NCBI RefSeq assembly: GCF_004327335.1
Contig: NZ_QJUO01000006.1
Coordinates: forward strand, 1 to 64,000
Direction of reading: 5' to 3'
Source of the DNA: Stutzerimonas kirkiae
Lineage (GTDB): Bacteria > Pseudomonadota > Gammaproteobacteria > Pseudomonadales > Pseudomonadaceae
DNA length: 64,000 nucleotides
Part shown: positions 26,680-35,017 of the stretch, piece after piece
Layout of the letters: each line of letters starts with the position of its first letter
How positions within the stretch are numbered: the first letter of the stretch is position 1
Translations under genes and position numbers: made by a program
The notes under the pieces: model-generated
Databases searched by the model: none
Told to the model about the DNA's origin: nothing
The model's input: only the letters and a program-made list of their open reading frames with translations

Positions 26680-26695
26680 GCACAAGCTATGCCGG
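26680..26695 (-). promoter_or_regulatory. Sigma-54-like promoter for the 26626 monooxygenase unit
   Basis: Minus strand CGGCATAGCTTGTGCA has GG-N10-GC spacing and eight of twelve defined consensus positions. It lies 53 bases before the start codon. Confidence 0.55.
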
Positions 26696-26749
26696 CTCCC
26701 TTCTGCCCCGGCATTGCTGGTCGACATGCCTGCTGTACGAAAAACCAAC

Positions 26750-26762
26750 TGTCCACAGGACA
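26750..26762. promoter_or_regulatory. Candidate upstream site TGTCC-ACA-GGACA
   Basis: A 13-bp palindrome in the context AACTGTCCACAGGACAACA, 55 bases upstream of the leftward -24 element. It resembles the TGTTCG sites but is not identical. Confidence 0.35.
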
Positions 26763-26819
26763 ACACTTTGCTGCCGCGCGGGCAGATAAATGAACAGCAC
26801 GGTGGGAAAACCGAGAAGA

Positions 26820-26868
26820 GCGCTGGAGGCTGGACGAAAAACAACGCTTTCCGTCCAGCCTCCAGCGC
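26820..26868. repeat. Hairpin GCGCTGGAGGCTGGACG, repeat family
   Basis: Perfect 17-bp arms (GCGCTGGAGGCTGGACG and its complement) with a 15-base centre, then CTTTATCC. Unusually, it lies within a divergent promoter region instead of at gene ends; it may insulate the two promoters. Confidence 0.75.
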
Positions 26869-26996
26869 CTTTATCCGCCTTTATCGAAGCGGATAACGAC
26901 GTAGTGCGATCACCCTGGCATGGCGCCGTTTCTGCGCCTGATCGGGATAATCGTTGCGGGTGGCGAGGCAGTGCGTCCGGACAGGTGCTTATAACC

Positions 26997-27014
26997 AACA
27001 GTTCCAACTGTTCG
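26997..27014. promoter_or_regulatory. Upstream activator site AACAGTTCCAACTGTTCG
   Basis: AACAGTT-CC-AACTGTT is a perfect 16-bp palindrome running into CGCC. It lies about 95 bases upstream of the rightward -24 element, a usual enhancer distance for sigma-54 activators. Confidence 0.55.
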
Positions 27015-27108
27015 CCTGTAAACAGTTAATCAGCATATTGCTCTGGATAAACACTCGGATATTTTCCTGATAGCAAGATAGGTTATTGATATTTAAGGTT
27101 TTTATTTA

Positions 27109-27124
27109 TGGCATGAATGGTGCT
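27109..27124 (+). promoter_or_regulatory. Sigma-54-like promoter for the 27173 transporter operon
   Basis: TGGCATGAATGGTGCT matches 10 of 12 defined positions of TGGCACG-N4-TTGCW with exact GG/GC spacing. Transcription would begin about 37 bases before the TTG start. Confidence 0.65.
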
Positions 27125-27172
27125 GAACACCAGGTGATAAACATCGCCCCCGGCGGGCGAGAGGAGATTGCC

Positions 27173-28129
27173 TTGAGCGTGCATGAATTGAAGCCTGGCG
27201 GCGGCCGTGTCGCCGCCGCCGATCCGGTCTGGTCGAGCCTGCAACAGTGGGCGCAGAACAAACCGCTGGAGATCGCCCTGCGCCACAAGCAGCGCGGGCG
27301 CTGGCTGGCCTGGCGCTGGATCGATGTGCTGCGCGAGGTGGAACGCCTGGGGGCCGGCTTGCAGGCACAAGGCTTCGGCCCGGACTCGCGGCTGGCGCTG
27401 AGCGGCGCCTTCGCGCCGGCCCTGCTGTTCTTTGCCCTGGCCGCGCGGCGGGCTGGTGCCAGCGTGCTCGCGGTCGCCCCGCAGGAAGAGGCGGCGGGCC
27501 TGCGCAGCCTGCTGGAGCGGCAGCGCCCGAGCCATGCCTATGTCGCCAGCCGGGAAAGCCTGGCCGTGTGGCTGGCCGTCGGGCGGCAATCCGCCAGCCA
27601 ATGGCCGCTGATGCTCTATGCCCGGCAGGCCGTCGCGCTCGACGCCAGCCCCTGGCGGGTCGAGCCTTTGCAGGCGCTGTACGGCGACCGGGCGGAGAGC
27701 CCCAGGGCGGCCCACGGCCTGCGCAGTCCCCGCCAGTTGTGGAGCGAGGAGGGCAGCGAGTGGCAGCCCGGCCTGCAACTGTTGCTCGAACGCTGGTTGC
27801 TCAGCGGCGATAGCCTGGCCCTGCCGGAACATGCCCGGGCCGCCAGCCGCGACCGCCGCGCCATCGCCCCCAGCCACCTGCTGCTTTCCGAACAGCGCCT
27901 GGAACGGCTGGCCGAGGAAATCGAAGCGCACCTGGCGCCCGTCGGCAGTTGGCGGCGGCGCCTGTGCGACTGGGCCATCGCCGCCCCCGAGCGCGGCCTG
28001 CGCCGCCTGCTCAAGCAGCGCGTGCGGCATCTGCTGGGCTTCCGGCACCTGCAAGGCATCGAGCGCGGCGACGGGCGGCAAGGGCAGCGCCTGGCCTGGC
28101 TGGAAACGCCACGGAGCGATGCGGCATGA
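27173..28129 (+). CDS. Truncated AMP-ligase-like pseudoenzyme heading ABC operon 2
   Basis: 318 residues from TTG 27173, preferred because GAGGAG lies six bases upstream and an earlier in-frame ATG (27113) falls inside the sigma-54-like promoter. Weakly similar to the protein at 17336 and, like it, to the N-terminal part of ANL acyl-CoA synthetases (LEIALRHKQRGRWLAWRWID; LRRLLKQRVRHLLGFRHLQG near the end). It lacks the SGTTG-PKG loop, the adenylate site and the C-terminal domain. Its stop overlaps the LivG-like ATG. Keeping such a shortened protein as first gene of both operons argues for a conserved non-enzymatic role. Confidence 0.66.
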   Translation: MSVHELKPGGGRVAAADPVWSSLQQWAQNKPLEIALRHKQRGRWLAWRWIDVLREVERLGAGLQAQGFGPDSRLALSGAFAPALLFFALAARRAGASVLAVAPQEEAAGLRSLLERQRPSHAYVASRESLAVWLAVGRQSASQWPLMLYARQAVALDASPWRVEPLQALYGDRAESPRAAHGLRSPRQLWSEEGSEWQPGLQLLLERWLLSGDSLALPEHARAASRDRRAIAPSHLLLSEQRLERLAEEIEAHLAPVGSWRRRLCDWAIAAPERGLRRLLKQRVRHLLGFRHLQGIERGDGRQGQRLAWLETPRSDAA

Positions 28130-28896
28130 GCGACAGCATCCTGCAGGTGTGCGATATCTCCCTGTCGTTCAAGGGCGTCAAGGCGATCTCGGCGCTGTCC
28201 TTCGAGGTCCGCCGAGGCGAGATCTGCGCGCTGATCGGCCCCAATGGTGCCGGCAAGAGTTCGCTGCTGAACATCCTCAACGGCGTCTACCGCGCGGACG
28301 CTGGCGAAGTGGTGTTCGAGGACCAGCACTATCGCCGCATCGACCCGCTGTCGGCGGCGCGCCGGGGCATCGGCCGCACCTTCCAGAACAACGCGCTGTT
28401 CAAGAAGATGAGCGTGCTCGACAACGTGCTCACCGGCCTCTCGCGCCATGGCCGCGCCGGCTTCTTCGCCCAGGCCCTGCGCCTGCCCAGCGCCCGCCGC
28501 GAGGCCGGCGAATTCGTCGCCCGCGCCGAGGCGGTGCTGGAGTTCCTCGAGCTGCAGCCCTACCGCGAGACCCTGGTCGGCAACCTTGCCTATGGCCTGC
28601 AGAAGCGCGTGGAGCTGGGCCGCGCGCTGATCGCCGCGCCCGCCCTGCTGCTGCTGGACGAGCCGATGGCCGGGATGAACGCCGAAGAGAAGCAGGACAT
28701 GGCGCGCTTCATCGCCGACATCAACCGCGACCTGGGCACCACCGTGGTACTGATCGAACACGACATGGGCGTGGTGATGAACCTCTCCGACCATGTGGTG
28801 GTGCTCGACTACGGGCGCAAGGTGGGCGACGGCAGCCCGGCCGAGGTCCAGGCCAATCCCGATGTGATAGCGGCCTATCTCGGCACCGAACATTAG
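28126..28896 (+). CDS. ABC importer ATPase, LivG-like, cassette 2
   Basis: 256 residues; ATG in an ATGA overlap with the gene before. Walker A GPNGAGKSS, RTFQNNALFKKMSVLDNVL, YGLQKRVELGRAL, Walker B LLLLDEPMAGMN and H-loop VLIEHDMGVVMNL are intact. Very similar to the 18475 product; together with the shared gene order this shows whole-cassette duplication. The partner ATPase is at 33638. Confidence 0.9.
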   Translation: MSDSILQVCDISLSFKGVKAISALSFEVRRGEICALIGPNGAGKSSLLNILNGVYRADAGEVVFEDQHYRRIDPLSAARRGIGRTFQNNALFKKMSVLDNVLTGLSRHGRAGFFAQALRLPSARREAGEFVARAEAVLEFLELQPYRETLVGNLAYGLQKRVELGRALIAAPALLLLDEPMAGMNAEEKQDMARFIADINRDLGTTVVLIEHDMGVVMNLSDHVVVLDYGRKVGDGSPAEVQANPDVIAAYLGTEH

Positions 28897-28905
28897 AGAC
28901 CAATC

Positions 28906-29787
28906 ATGACCTTCTTCCTGGAAACCCTGATCGGCGGCCTGCTCGCCGGCACCATGTACTCACTGGTGGCGATCGGCTTCGTGCTGATCTACAAGGCCAG
29001 CGGCGTGTTCAACTTCGCCCAGGGCGCCATGCTGCTGTTCGCCGCGCTGACCTTCGTCAGCCTGCACGAGCAGGGCGTGCCCTTCGTCGTGGCGATCCTG
29101 CTCACCCTGCTGGTGATGACGGCGCTGGCGCTGGTGATCGAGCGCACGGTGCTGCGGCCGCTGACCAACCGCTCGCAGATCACCCTGTTCATGGCCACCC
29201 TCGGCCTGTCGTTCATCCTCGAAGGGCTGGCCCAGGGCCTGATGGGCGCCCAGGTCCGCGCGCTGGACCTGGGCATCGACGACGTACCGCTGTTCTTCGG
29301 CGAGATCATGGTCAGCCAGTTCGACCTGATCGCCGCCGCCACCGCCGGCGTGCTGGTGGCGGTGTTGGCGCTGCTGTTCAACAAGACGCGTATCGGCATT
29401 TCCCTGCGCGCGGTGGCCGACGATACCCGCGCCGCGCTGTCGGTGGGCATCGACCTGCAACGCATCTGGCAGATCGTCTGGGCCGTCGCCGGCGCCGTCG
29501 GGCTGGTCGCCGGGCTGCTCTGGGGCGCGCGCCAGGGCGTGCAGTTCTCGCTCTCGCTGGTGGTGCTCAAGGCGCTGCCGGTGCTGATCATCGGCGGCTT
29601 CACCTCGATCGGCGGGGCCATCGTCGGCGGCCTGATCGTCGGTGCCGCGGAGAACCTCGCCGAAGCCTACATCGGCCCCTGGATAGGTGGCGGCATCACG
29701 CCCTGGTTCGCCTACGCGCTGGCCCTGGTCTTCCTTTACATCCGCCCCGCCGGCCTGTTCGGCGAACGCACCATCGAGCGAGTCTGA
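28906..29787 (+). CDS. ABC importer permease, LivH-like, cassette 2
   Basis: 293 residues, the same length as its paralogue at 19351. Shares GFVLIYKASGVFNFAQGAM, LFMATLGLSFILEG, ISLRAVADDTRAALSVGI and GGFTSIGGAIVGGLIVG. About eight membrane segments. Ten bases separate it from the ATPase gene and three from the next permease. Confidence 0.9.
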   Translation: MTFFLETLIGGLLAGTMYSLVAIGFVLIYKASGVFNFAQGAMLLFAALTFVSLHEQGVPFVVAILLTLLVMTALALVIERTVLRPLTNRSQITLFMATLGLSFILEGLAQGLMGAQVRALDLGIDDVPLFFGEIMVSQFDLIAAATAGVLVAVLALLFNKTRIGISLRAVADDTRAALSVGIDLQRIWQIVWAVAGAVGLVAGLLWGARQGVQFSLSLVVLKALPVLIIGGFTSIGGAIVGGLIVGAAENLAEAYIGPWIGGGITPWFAYALALVFLYIRPAGLFGERTIERV

Positions 29788-29789
29788 GC

Positions 29790-30860
29790 ATGAGCAAACC
29801 CTCCTCCCTGCATGGCCTGCCGGCACCGTTCGAGCATGCGCCGCTGGTCATCCGCCAGCGCCGCCTGCCCTGGGCGTTGCTGGCGCTGCTGGCGTTCAGC
29901 TATCTGCTGGTGCCGGCGCTGGGCAACGACTATTGGCTGAATGCCATCCTGATCCCGTTCCTGGTGCTGTCGCTGGCCGGCCTCGGCCTCAACCTGCTGA
30001 CCGGCTACACCGGGCAGACCTCGGTGGGCGCGGCGGGCTTCATGGCGGTCGGCGCCTTCGCCAGCTACGCCTTGCTGCTGCGGGTGCCATGGCTGCCCTT
30101 GCCGCTGGCGCTGCTCGGCGGCGGGGCGATCAGCGCGCTGGTCGGCCTGCTGTTCGGGCTGCCCAGCTCGCGCATCAAGGGCTTCTACCTGATGGTCACC
30201 ACCCTGGCCGCGCAGTTTTTCCTGGAGTGGGTGTTCACCAAGTTCCCCTGGTTCTACAACCATGCCTCCTCCGGCACCATCTCGGCGCCGCGCCTGGAGT
30301 TGTTCGGCCAGAACCTCGGCTCGCCGGTGGGGCGCTACCTGCTGACGCTGAGCTGCGTGGCGCTGCTGACCTGGGTGGCGCTCAACCTGGTGCGCAGCCG
30401 CATCGGCCGCAACTGGATGGCGATCCGCGACATGGACACCGCCGCCGCGGTGGTCGGCATCCCGGTGGTCGGCTACAAGCGCCTGGCCTTCGCCGTCAGC
30501 TCCTTCTACCTGGGCATCGCCGGGGCGCTCTGGGTGTTCGCCTACCTGGGCACCGCCAGCGCCGGCAGCTTCGATATCAACCGGTCGTTCCAGATTCTTT
30601 TCATCATCATCATCGGCGGCATGGGCAGCATCGCCGGCAACTTCATCGGCGCCGCCTTCATCAGCCTGCTGCCGATCCTGCTCAGCTACGGCGGGCAGAC
30701 CCTGCTCGGCGGCAGCGTCGATGCCGGGCAACTGCAAAACCTGCAAAAGATCATCTTCGGTGCGCTGATCATCCTGTTCCTGATCAAGGAGCCGGAGGGC
30801 CTGGTGCGCCTGCTGGCCAACCTGGGCGAACGGCTCCGGCGCTGGCCCCTGCGTTTCTGA
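29790..30860 (+). CDS. ABC importer permease, LivM-like, cassette 2
   Basis: 356 residues from ATG 29790, two bases after the LivH-like stop. LivM motifs: LAGLGLNLLTGYTGQTSVG, RIKGFYLMVTTLAAQFF, GRNWMAIRDMDTAAAVVGI, FIIIIGGMGSIAGNFIGA; ends LRRWPLRF like the paralogue at 20254. Confidence 0.9.
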   Translation: MSKPSSLHGLPAPFEHAPLVIRQRRLPWALLALLAFSYLLVPALGNDYWLNAILIPFLVLSLAGLGLNLLTGYTGQTSVGAAGFMAVGAFASYALLLRVPWLPLPLALLGGGAISALVGLLFGLPSSRIKGFYLMVTTLAAQFFLEWVFTKFPWFYNHASSGTISAPRLELFGQNLGSPVGRYLLTLSCVALLTWVALNLVRSRIGRNWMAIRDMDTAAAVVGIPVVGYKRLAFAVSSFYLGIAGALWVFAYLGTASAGSFDINRSFQILFIIIIGGMGSIAGNFIGAAFISLLPILLSYGGQTLLGGSVDAGQLQNLQKIIFGALIILFLIKEPEGLVRLLANLGERLRRWPLRF

Positions 30861-30893
30861 CCAACACGACCTTCCATCATCGAGAGAAAAACC

Positions 30894-32234
30894 ATGAGCA
30901 TCGACTTGCGCCGACTGGCTGCCGCCGCCCTACTCGGCTTCAGCGCCTGCACGACCCTGATACCGCTGGCCCAGGCCGCCGCCGACGAACAGTTCATCCC
31001 GCTGGCCACCTACCGCGTCGGCCCCTATGCCTCCAGCGGCATTCCCTGGTGGGCCGGGGAGATCGACTACTTCCGCTACATCAACGAGGTGGAAGGGGGG
31101 ATCAATGGCGTCAAGCTGGTCTGGCAGGAGTGCGAGACCGAGTGGAAGCCGGACCGCACCGTGGAATGCTACGAGCGCTTCAAGGGCGGCCTCAACGGCG
31201 CGCCGGTGGCGTTCTTCTTCACCCATAGCACACCGGCCTCCTATGCGCTGATGGACCGTGGCCACGCCGATCGCATCCCGTTGATCGACGGCGGCGGCGG
31301 GCGTACCGAGTCCACCGACGGCAGCGTGTTCCCCTATGCCTTCCCGGTGCTGCTGAACTACTACAGCCAGGCTTCGGTGGGCATCAACTACATCGCCAGC
31401 CAGGAAGGCGGTCTGGACCAGCTCAAGGGCAAGAAGATCGTCACCGTCTACCACGACTCCGCCTATGGCCGTGAAACCCAGGGGCCGATGAAGCTGCTGG
31501 CAGAGAAGTACGGTTTCGAGAATATCCAGATCCCGGTCGCCGACCCCGGCCTGGAGCAATCGGCGCAGTGGCGCGAAGTGCGCCAGCTCAAGCCGGACTG
31601 GATCTTCCTGCGTACCTGGGGCGCCTCCACGCCGGTCGGCATCAAGACCGCCGCGCGCTTCGGCATCGCGGTGGAGCGGATCATCGGCGACGTGTGGGCC
31701 GGTTCCGAGGCCGATGTGATTCCCGCCGGTGCCGCCGCCAAGGGCTACAAGGCGCTGGCGCCCTTCCCCGGCGGCGATGGTTTCGAGATCCACCAGCGCT
31801 TGCGCCAGCACATCCTCGACACCGGCAAGAGCGACCTGCGCGACCAGGATTTCTTCGGCAAGGTCTACTACAACGTCGGCCTGATCAACGCCGCCATCGC
31901 CGTGGAGGCCCTGCGCGCCGGCCAGGCGAAATTCGGCAACCGCCCGCTCAACGGCGAAGAAGGCCGCTGGGCCTTCGAACACCTGGATATCGACGCGGCG
32001 CGGCTGCAGGCCATCGGTTTCGAGGGCCTGCTACAGCCGATCAGCCTGTCCTGCTCCGACCACGAGGGCGGCGGTGCGGCGCGCGTACAGCAGTGGGACG
32101 GCGAGAAGTGGACGCCGGTAACCGACTGGGTAGAGGCCGACCGCGAACTGTTGCGCCCGCTGATCGAGGAAAAGTCAGCCGCCTATGCCAGGGAAAAGGG
32201 CATCACCCCGCGCGATTGCGGGCAGGAATCCTGA
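30894..32234 (+). CDS. Periplasmic binding protein, branched-chain-amino-acid type, cassette 2 (a)
   Basis: 446 residues; signal peptide ending AQA before ADEQFIPLATYRVGPYASSG. Body as in the 21361 protein: NGVKLVWQECETEW, VECYERFKGGLNG, DQLKGKKIVTVYHDSAYG, SCSDHEGGG, ITPRDCGQES. Cassette 2 carries two such genes back to back where cassette 1 has one. The two cassette 2 proteins are closer to each other than to the cassette 1 protein, implying duplication after the cassettes split. Two receptors for one channel would widen the substrate range. Confidence 0.88.
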   Translation: MSIDLRRLAAAALLGFSACTTLIPLAQAAADEQFIPLATYRVGPYASSGIPWWAGEIDYFRYINEVEGGINGVKLVWQECETEWKPDRTVECYERFKGGLNGAPVAFFFTHSTPASYALMDRGHADRIPLIDGGGGRTESTDGSVFPYAFPVLLNYYSQASVGINYIASQEGGLDQLKGKKIVTVYHDSAYGRETQGPMKLLAEKYGFENIQIPVADPGLEQSAQWREVRQLKPDWIFLRTWGASTPVGIKTAARFGIAVERIIGDVWAGSEADVIPAGAAAKGYKALAPFPGGDGFEIHQRLRQHILDTGKSDLRDQDFFGKVYYNVGLINAAIAVEALRAGQAKFGNRPLNGEEGRWAFEHLDIDAARLQAIGFEGLLQPISLSCSDHEGGGAARVQQWDGEKWTPVTDWVEADRELLRPLIEEKSAAYAREKGITPRDCGQES

Positions 32235-32277
32235 TCCCGCGCCACCCGACTCTGAACCCGTACAGGACATGAACAGC

Positions 32278-33636
32278 ATGAAAATCCCCGCGAACCCGCT
32301 GACGAAATTCCTCCTTGGCCTGGGCCTCAGCCTGGGTCTTGGCCTGGGCGCGCAAGCCGCGCCGACCACTTCCGGCCCGGACGCCGACAAGCAGTTCTTC
32401 CCGATCGCCAGCTACCGGGTCGGCCCCTACGCTTCGGCCGGCATCCAGATATGGGCCGGGCGCATCGACTATTTCCGTTACCTCAACGAGGTGGAAGGCG
32501 GTATCAATGGGGTCAAGCTGGTCTGGCAGGAGTGCGAGACGGAATGGACCGCCGAGAAGGGCATCGAATGCTACGAGCGCTTCAAGAACGGCCTCAACGG
32601 CGCGCCGGTGGCCGTCTACCTGCCCAACGGCGCGCCGGCGGCCTACGCCCTGACCGACCGTGCGGCGCAGGACAAGATCCCGCTGATCACCCTGGCCTAC
32701 GGGCGCACCGAGGCCGCCGATGGCCGCGTGTTCCCCTATATCTTCCCGGTGATGCTGACCTTCTACAGCGAGGCGTCGGCGCTGATCAACTACATCGCCG
32801 AGCGCGAGGGCGGCCACGACCAGCTCAAGGGCAAGAAGATCGCCACCGTCTACCACGACTCGGCCTATGGCCGCGAAACCATCGAGCCGCTCAAGCTGCT
32901 GGCGGAGAAATACGGCTTCGAGAACATCCAGATTCCGGTCGCCGACCCGGGCAATGAGCAATCCTCGCAGTGGCGCCAGGTGCGCCAGGCCAAGCCGGAC
33001 TGGGTGTTCCTGCGTACCTGGGGCGTTTCCACGCCGGTGGCGATCAAGACCGCCGCACGCTTCGGCTTCCCCGCCGATCGCATCATCGGCGATGTCTGGG
33101 CCAGCTCCGAGGAGGACGTGATCCCCGCCGGCGAGGCCAGCAAGGGCTACCTGGCGCTGACGCCCTACCCGGCGGGAACCGGCTTCGACATCCACCAGCG
33201 GCTGAAGAAGCACATCATCGACACCGGCAAGAGCGACCTCAAGGACCTCAACAGCTTCGGCAGCGTCTACTACAACTCCGGCCTGGTGGACGCCATCGTC
33301 TCGGTCGAGGCCGTTCGCACCGCGCAGGCCAGGTTCGGTAATCGACCGATCAATGGCGAAGAAGGGCAATGGGGCCTGGAAAACCTCAAGCTGGACGAGC
33401 AGAGCCTGAAGAAAAGCGGCTTCCATGGCCTGGTGCAGAACCTCGAACTGTCCTGCGGCGACCATGAGGGCGGCGGCGCGGTGCGCGTACAGCAGTGGGA
33501 CGGCCAGCGCTGGAACCTGGTCAGCGATTGGGTGCAGGCCGACCGCGAGCTGCTGCAACCGCTGATCGACGCCAAGTCCGCCGCCTACGCCAGGGAAAAA
33601 GGCATCACCCCGCGCGATTGCGGCAAGGAGCCATGA
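32278..33636 (+). CDS. Periplasmic binding protein, branched-chain-amino-acid type, cassette 2 (b)
   Basis: 452 residues from ATG 32278; an in-frame ATG at 32269 has its Shine-Dalgarno AGGA too close, whereas 32278 has it ten bases away. Signal peptide with the repetitive core LGLGLSLGLGLGAQA. Shares QIPVADPG, FLRTWGVSTPVAIKTAARFG and DVWASSEEDVIPAG with the gene before. Conserved cysteines in ECETE, ECYERF, LSCGDHEGGG and RDCGKEP. Ends one base before the last ATPase gene. Confidence 0.88.
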   Translation: MKIPANPLTKFLLGLGLSLGLGLGAQAAPTTSGPDADKQFFPIASYRVGPYASAGIQIWAGRIDYFRYLNEVEGGINGVKLVWQECETEWTAEKGIECYERFKNGLNGAPVAVYLPNGAPAAYALTDRAAQDKIPLITLAYGRTEAADGRVFPYIFPVMLTFYSEASALINYIAEREGGHDQLKGKKIATVYHDSAYGRETIEPLKLLAEKYGFENIQIPVADPGNEQSSQWRQVRQAKPDWVFLRTWGVSTPVAIKTAARFGFPADRIIGDVWASSEEDVIPAGEASKGYLALTPYPAGTGFDIHQRLKKHIIDTGKSDLKDLNSFGSVYYNSGLVDAIVSVEAVRTAQARFGNRPINGEEGQWGLENLKLDEQSLKKSGFHGLVQNLELSCGDHEGGGAVRVQQWDGQRWNLVSDWVQADRELLQPLIDAKSAAYAREKGITPRDCGKEP

Positions 33637-33637
33637 A

Positions 33638-34411
33638 ATGAGCATTGCCGGCCTGGAGCCCTCGGTGGCAGGCGAAGAACTGCTGCGGGTGGACGATATC
33701 GAGGTGATCTACGATGGCGCCATCCTCGCGGTATCCGGTGTTTCGCTGGTGGTGCCGGAGGGCGCCATCGTCGCCCTGCTCGGCGCCAACGGCGCCGGCA
33801 AGAGCACCACGCTGAAGGCGATCTCCGGGCTGGTGCGCGCCGAACGCGCCGAGATCAGCCGTGGCGGTATCCGTTTCCAGGGCCGCGACAGTACCCGCAC
33901 CGCGCCCAACCGCCTGGTGCGCGAGGGCATCGTCCACGTGCTGGAGGGGCGCCATGTGTTTTCCCACCTCACGGTGGAAGACAACCTGCGCAGCGGCGGT
34001 TTCGTCCGTGGCCTGTCGCGGGCGCAACTGGAGCAGAACCTGGAGCGTGTCTATGCCTGGTTTCCGCGCCTGGAGACCAAGCGCAAGACCCAGGCCGGTC
34101 TGACCTCCGGTGGCGAGCAGCAGATGGTCGCCATCGGCCGCGCGCTGATGACCCAGCCGACCCTGGTGCTGCTCGACGAGCCCTCGATGGGGCTGGCGCC
34201 GTTGATCGTGCAGGAAATCTTCGAGATCGTCGCCCGCCTCAACGCCGAGGAAGGCGTGAGCTTCCTGATCGCCGAGCAGAACATCCCGGTCGCGCTCAAG
34301 CACGCCAGCCACGGCTACGTGCTGGACACCGGCAAAGTGGTGCTGCAGGGCAGCGCCAGCGAGCTGCTCGAGGGCAGTCATTTGCAAGACGTCTACCTGG
34401 GGCGCCGCTGA
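33638..34411 (+). CDS. ABC importer ATPase, LivF-like, cassette 2
   Basis: 257 residues. Walker A GANGAGKST, VLEGRHVFSHLTVEDNL, SGGEQQMVAIGRAL, LVLLDEPSMGLAP and H-region SFLIAEQN are present. Similar to 22866 but with a longer N-terminus (SIAGLEPSVAGEELLRVDD). Last gene of the cassette 2 operon. Confidence 0.9.
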   Translation: MSIAGLEPSVAGEELLRVDDIEVIYDGAILAVSGVSLVVPEGAIVALLGANGAGKSTTLKAISGLVRAERAEISRGGIRFQGRDSTRTAPNRLVREGIVHVLEGRHVFSHLTVEDNLRSGGFVRGLSRAQLEQNLERVYAWFPRLETKRKTQAGLTSGGEQQMVAIGRALMTQPTLVLLDEPSMGLAPLIVQEIFEIVARLNAEEGVSFLIAEQNIPVALKHASHGYVLDTGKVVLQGSASELLEGSHLQDVYLGRR

Positions 34412-34568
34412 CGGCTACCTGTTGTACGTTCCCCCGGACAAGGAATCCCGGGGGGCAGGGCAATCGTGCCATAGCCGTCAAGGAGCAGCCTTGCAACCAG
34501 ATTGGCAATTTCGTATCTGGGGTTGATGGCGTGCACTGCGTGTCCTCGGGTGTGGCGCCCCCGTGCGA

Positions 34569-34662
34569 ATGCCAGGTGGAGGGACGGGGCACGCGTGAAT
34601 ACATCCCTGTAGCTCTACGCCGCCATCCCTGGCGGCGAAGGCCCCGTCCCGCCACCTGGCAT
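34569..34662. repeat. 94-bp inverted-repeat element
   Basis: ATGCCAGGTGGAGGGACGGG at the left end pairs, with one small mismatch, with CCCGTCCCGCCACCTGGCAT at the right; the centre holds GCCGCCA...TGGCGGC. The right arm and its flank (GAAGGCCCCGTCCCGCCACC, ATCCGCACAGC) recur at 38618, where they interrupt a metN-like reading frame. Confidence 0.7.
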
Positions 34663-34789
34663 CCGCACAGCCATCTTCGGCGGTGACTGGGCGGAAAAGC
34701 CGGTGGCTATACGTCCGTGGCACCTGGGTTCCCGCCTGCGCGGGAATGACCGAGGTGGGGCTTTTCTCACATTCAACTCAGTAGTCGCT

Positions 34790-34895
34790 GCGATCCCGGC
34801 CAACCCCTCGGAGAAACCTTCGTCGGCAGGGACGCCGACGAAGAGCCCCATGGATGGGTTCATGCGTGTTTCGTAGAGGGGTTGGCCGGGATCGC
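34790..34895. mobile_element. 106-bp MITE-like element with 20-bp perfect terminal inverted repeats
   Basis: The ends are GCGATCCCGGCCAACCCCTC and its exact complement GAGGGGTTGGCCGGGATCGC. Inside is a second perfect hairpin, CTTCGTCGGC-N6-GCCGACGAAG (34818-34843). No coding capacity. No clear target-site duplication was seen, so a transposition origin is inferred from shape only. Confidence 0.55.
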
Positions 34896-35017
34896 AATAT
34901 CGCAGGAATCAATGGCACTGCAATCGCCTCTCTGCTCGAGCAGCGATTCACTTGCCAATCCGGTTGCAGCGCTATTGCCCTGCCCCGGTGTGCGATGGAG
35001 TGTCTACGACACGGCTC

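Larger units (their letters stand above)
26627..27172. promoter_or_regulatory. Divergent regulatory region of cassette 2
   Basis: Non-coding; holds a sigma-54-like promoter in each direction, two symmetrical upstream sites and, between them, a copy of the CGCTGGAGGCTGGAC hairpin. No gene is seen. The arrangement parallels 16858-17335. Confidence 0.65.
34412..35017. other. Convergent intergenic region with two repeat elements
   Basis: About 600 bases without a convincing gene, between the end of the transporter operon and the end of a leftward monooxygenase gene. It contains the inverted-repeat elements at 34569-34662 and 34790-34895 and a TTCCCGCCTGCGCGGGAA palindrome near 34730. The last 120 bases show nothing recognisable. 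Confidence 0.6.

Noticed and set aside
27618..29789. Apparent long N-terminal extension of the LivM-like permease of cassette 2
   Set aside because: It overlaps three supported genes in another frame; the ATG at 29790 gives the normal permease.
34412..34863. Short reverse-strand frames downstream of the cassette 2 transporter operon
   Set aside because: They cover inverted-repeat elements and show no conserved protein pattern.
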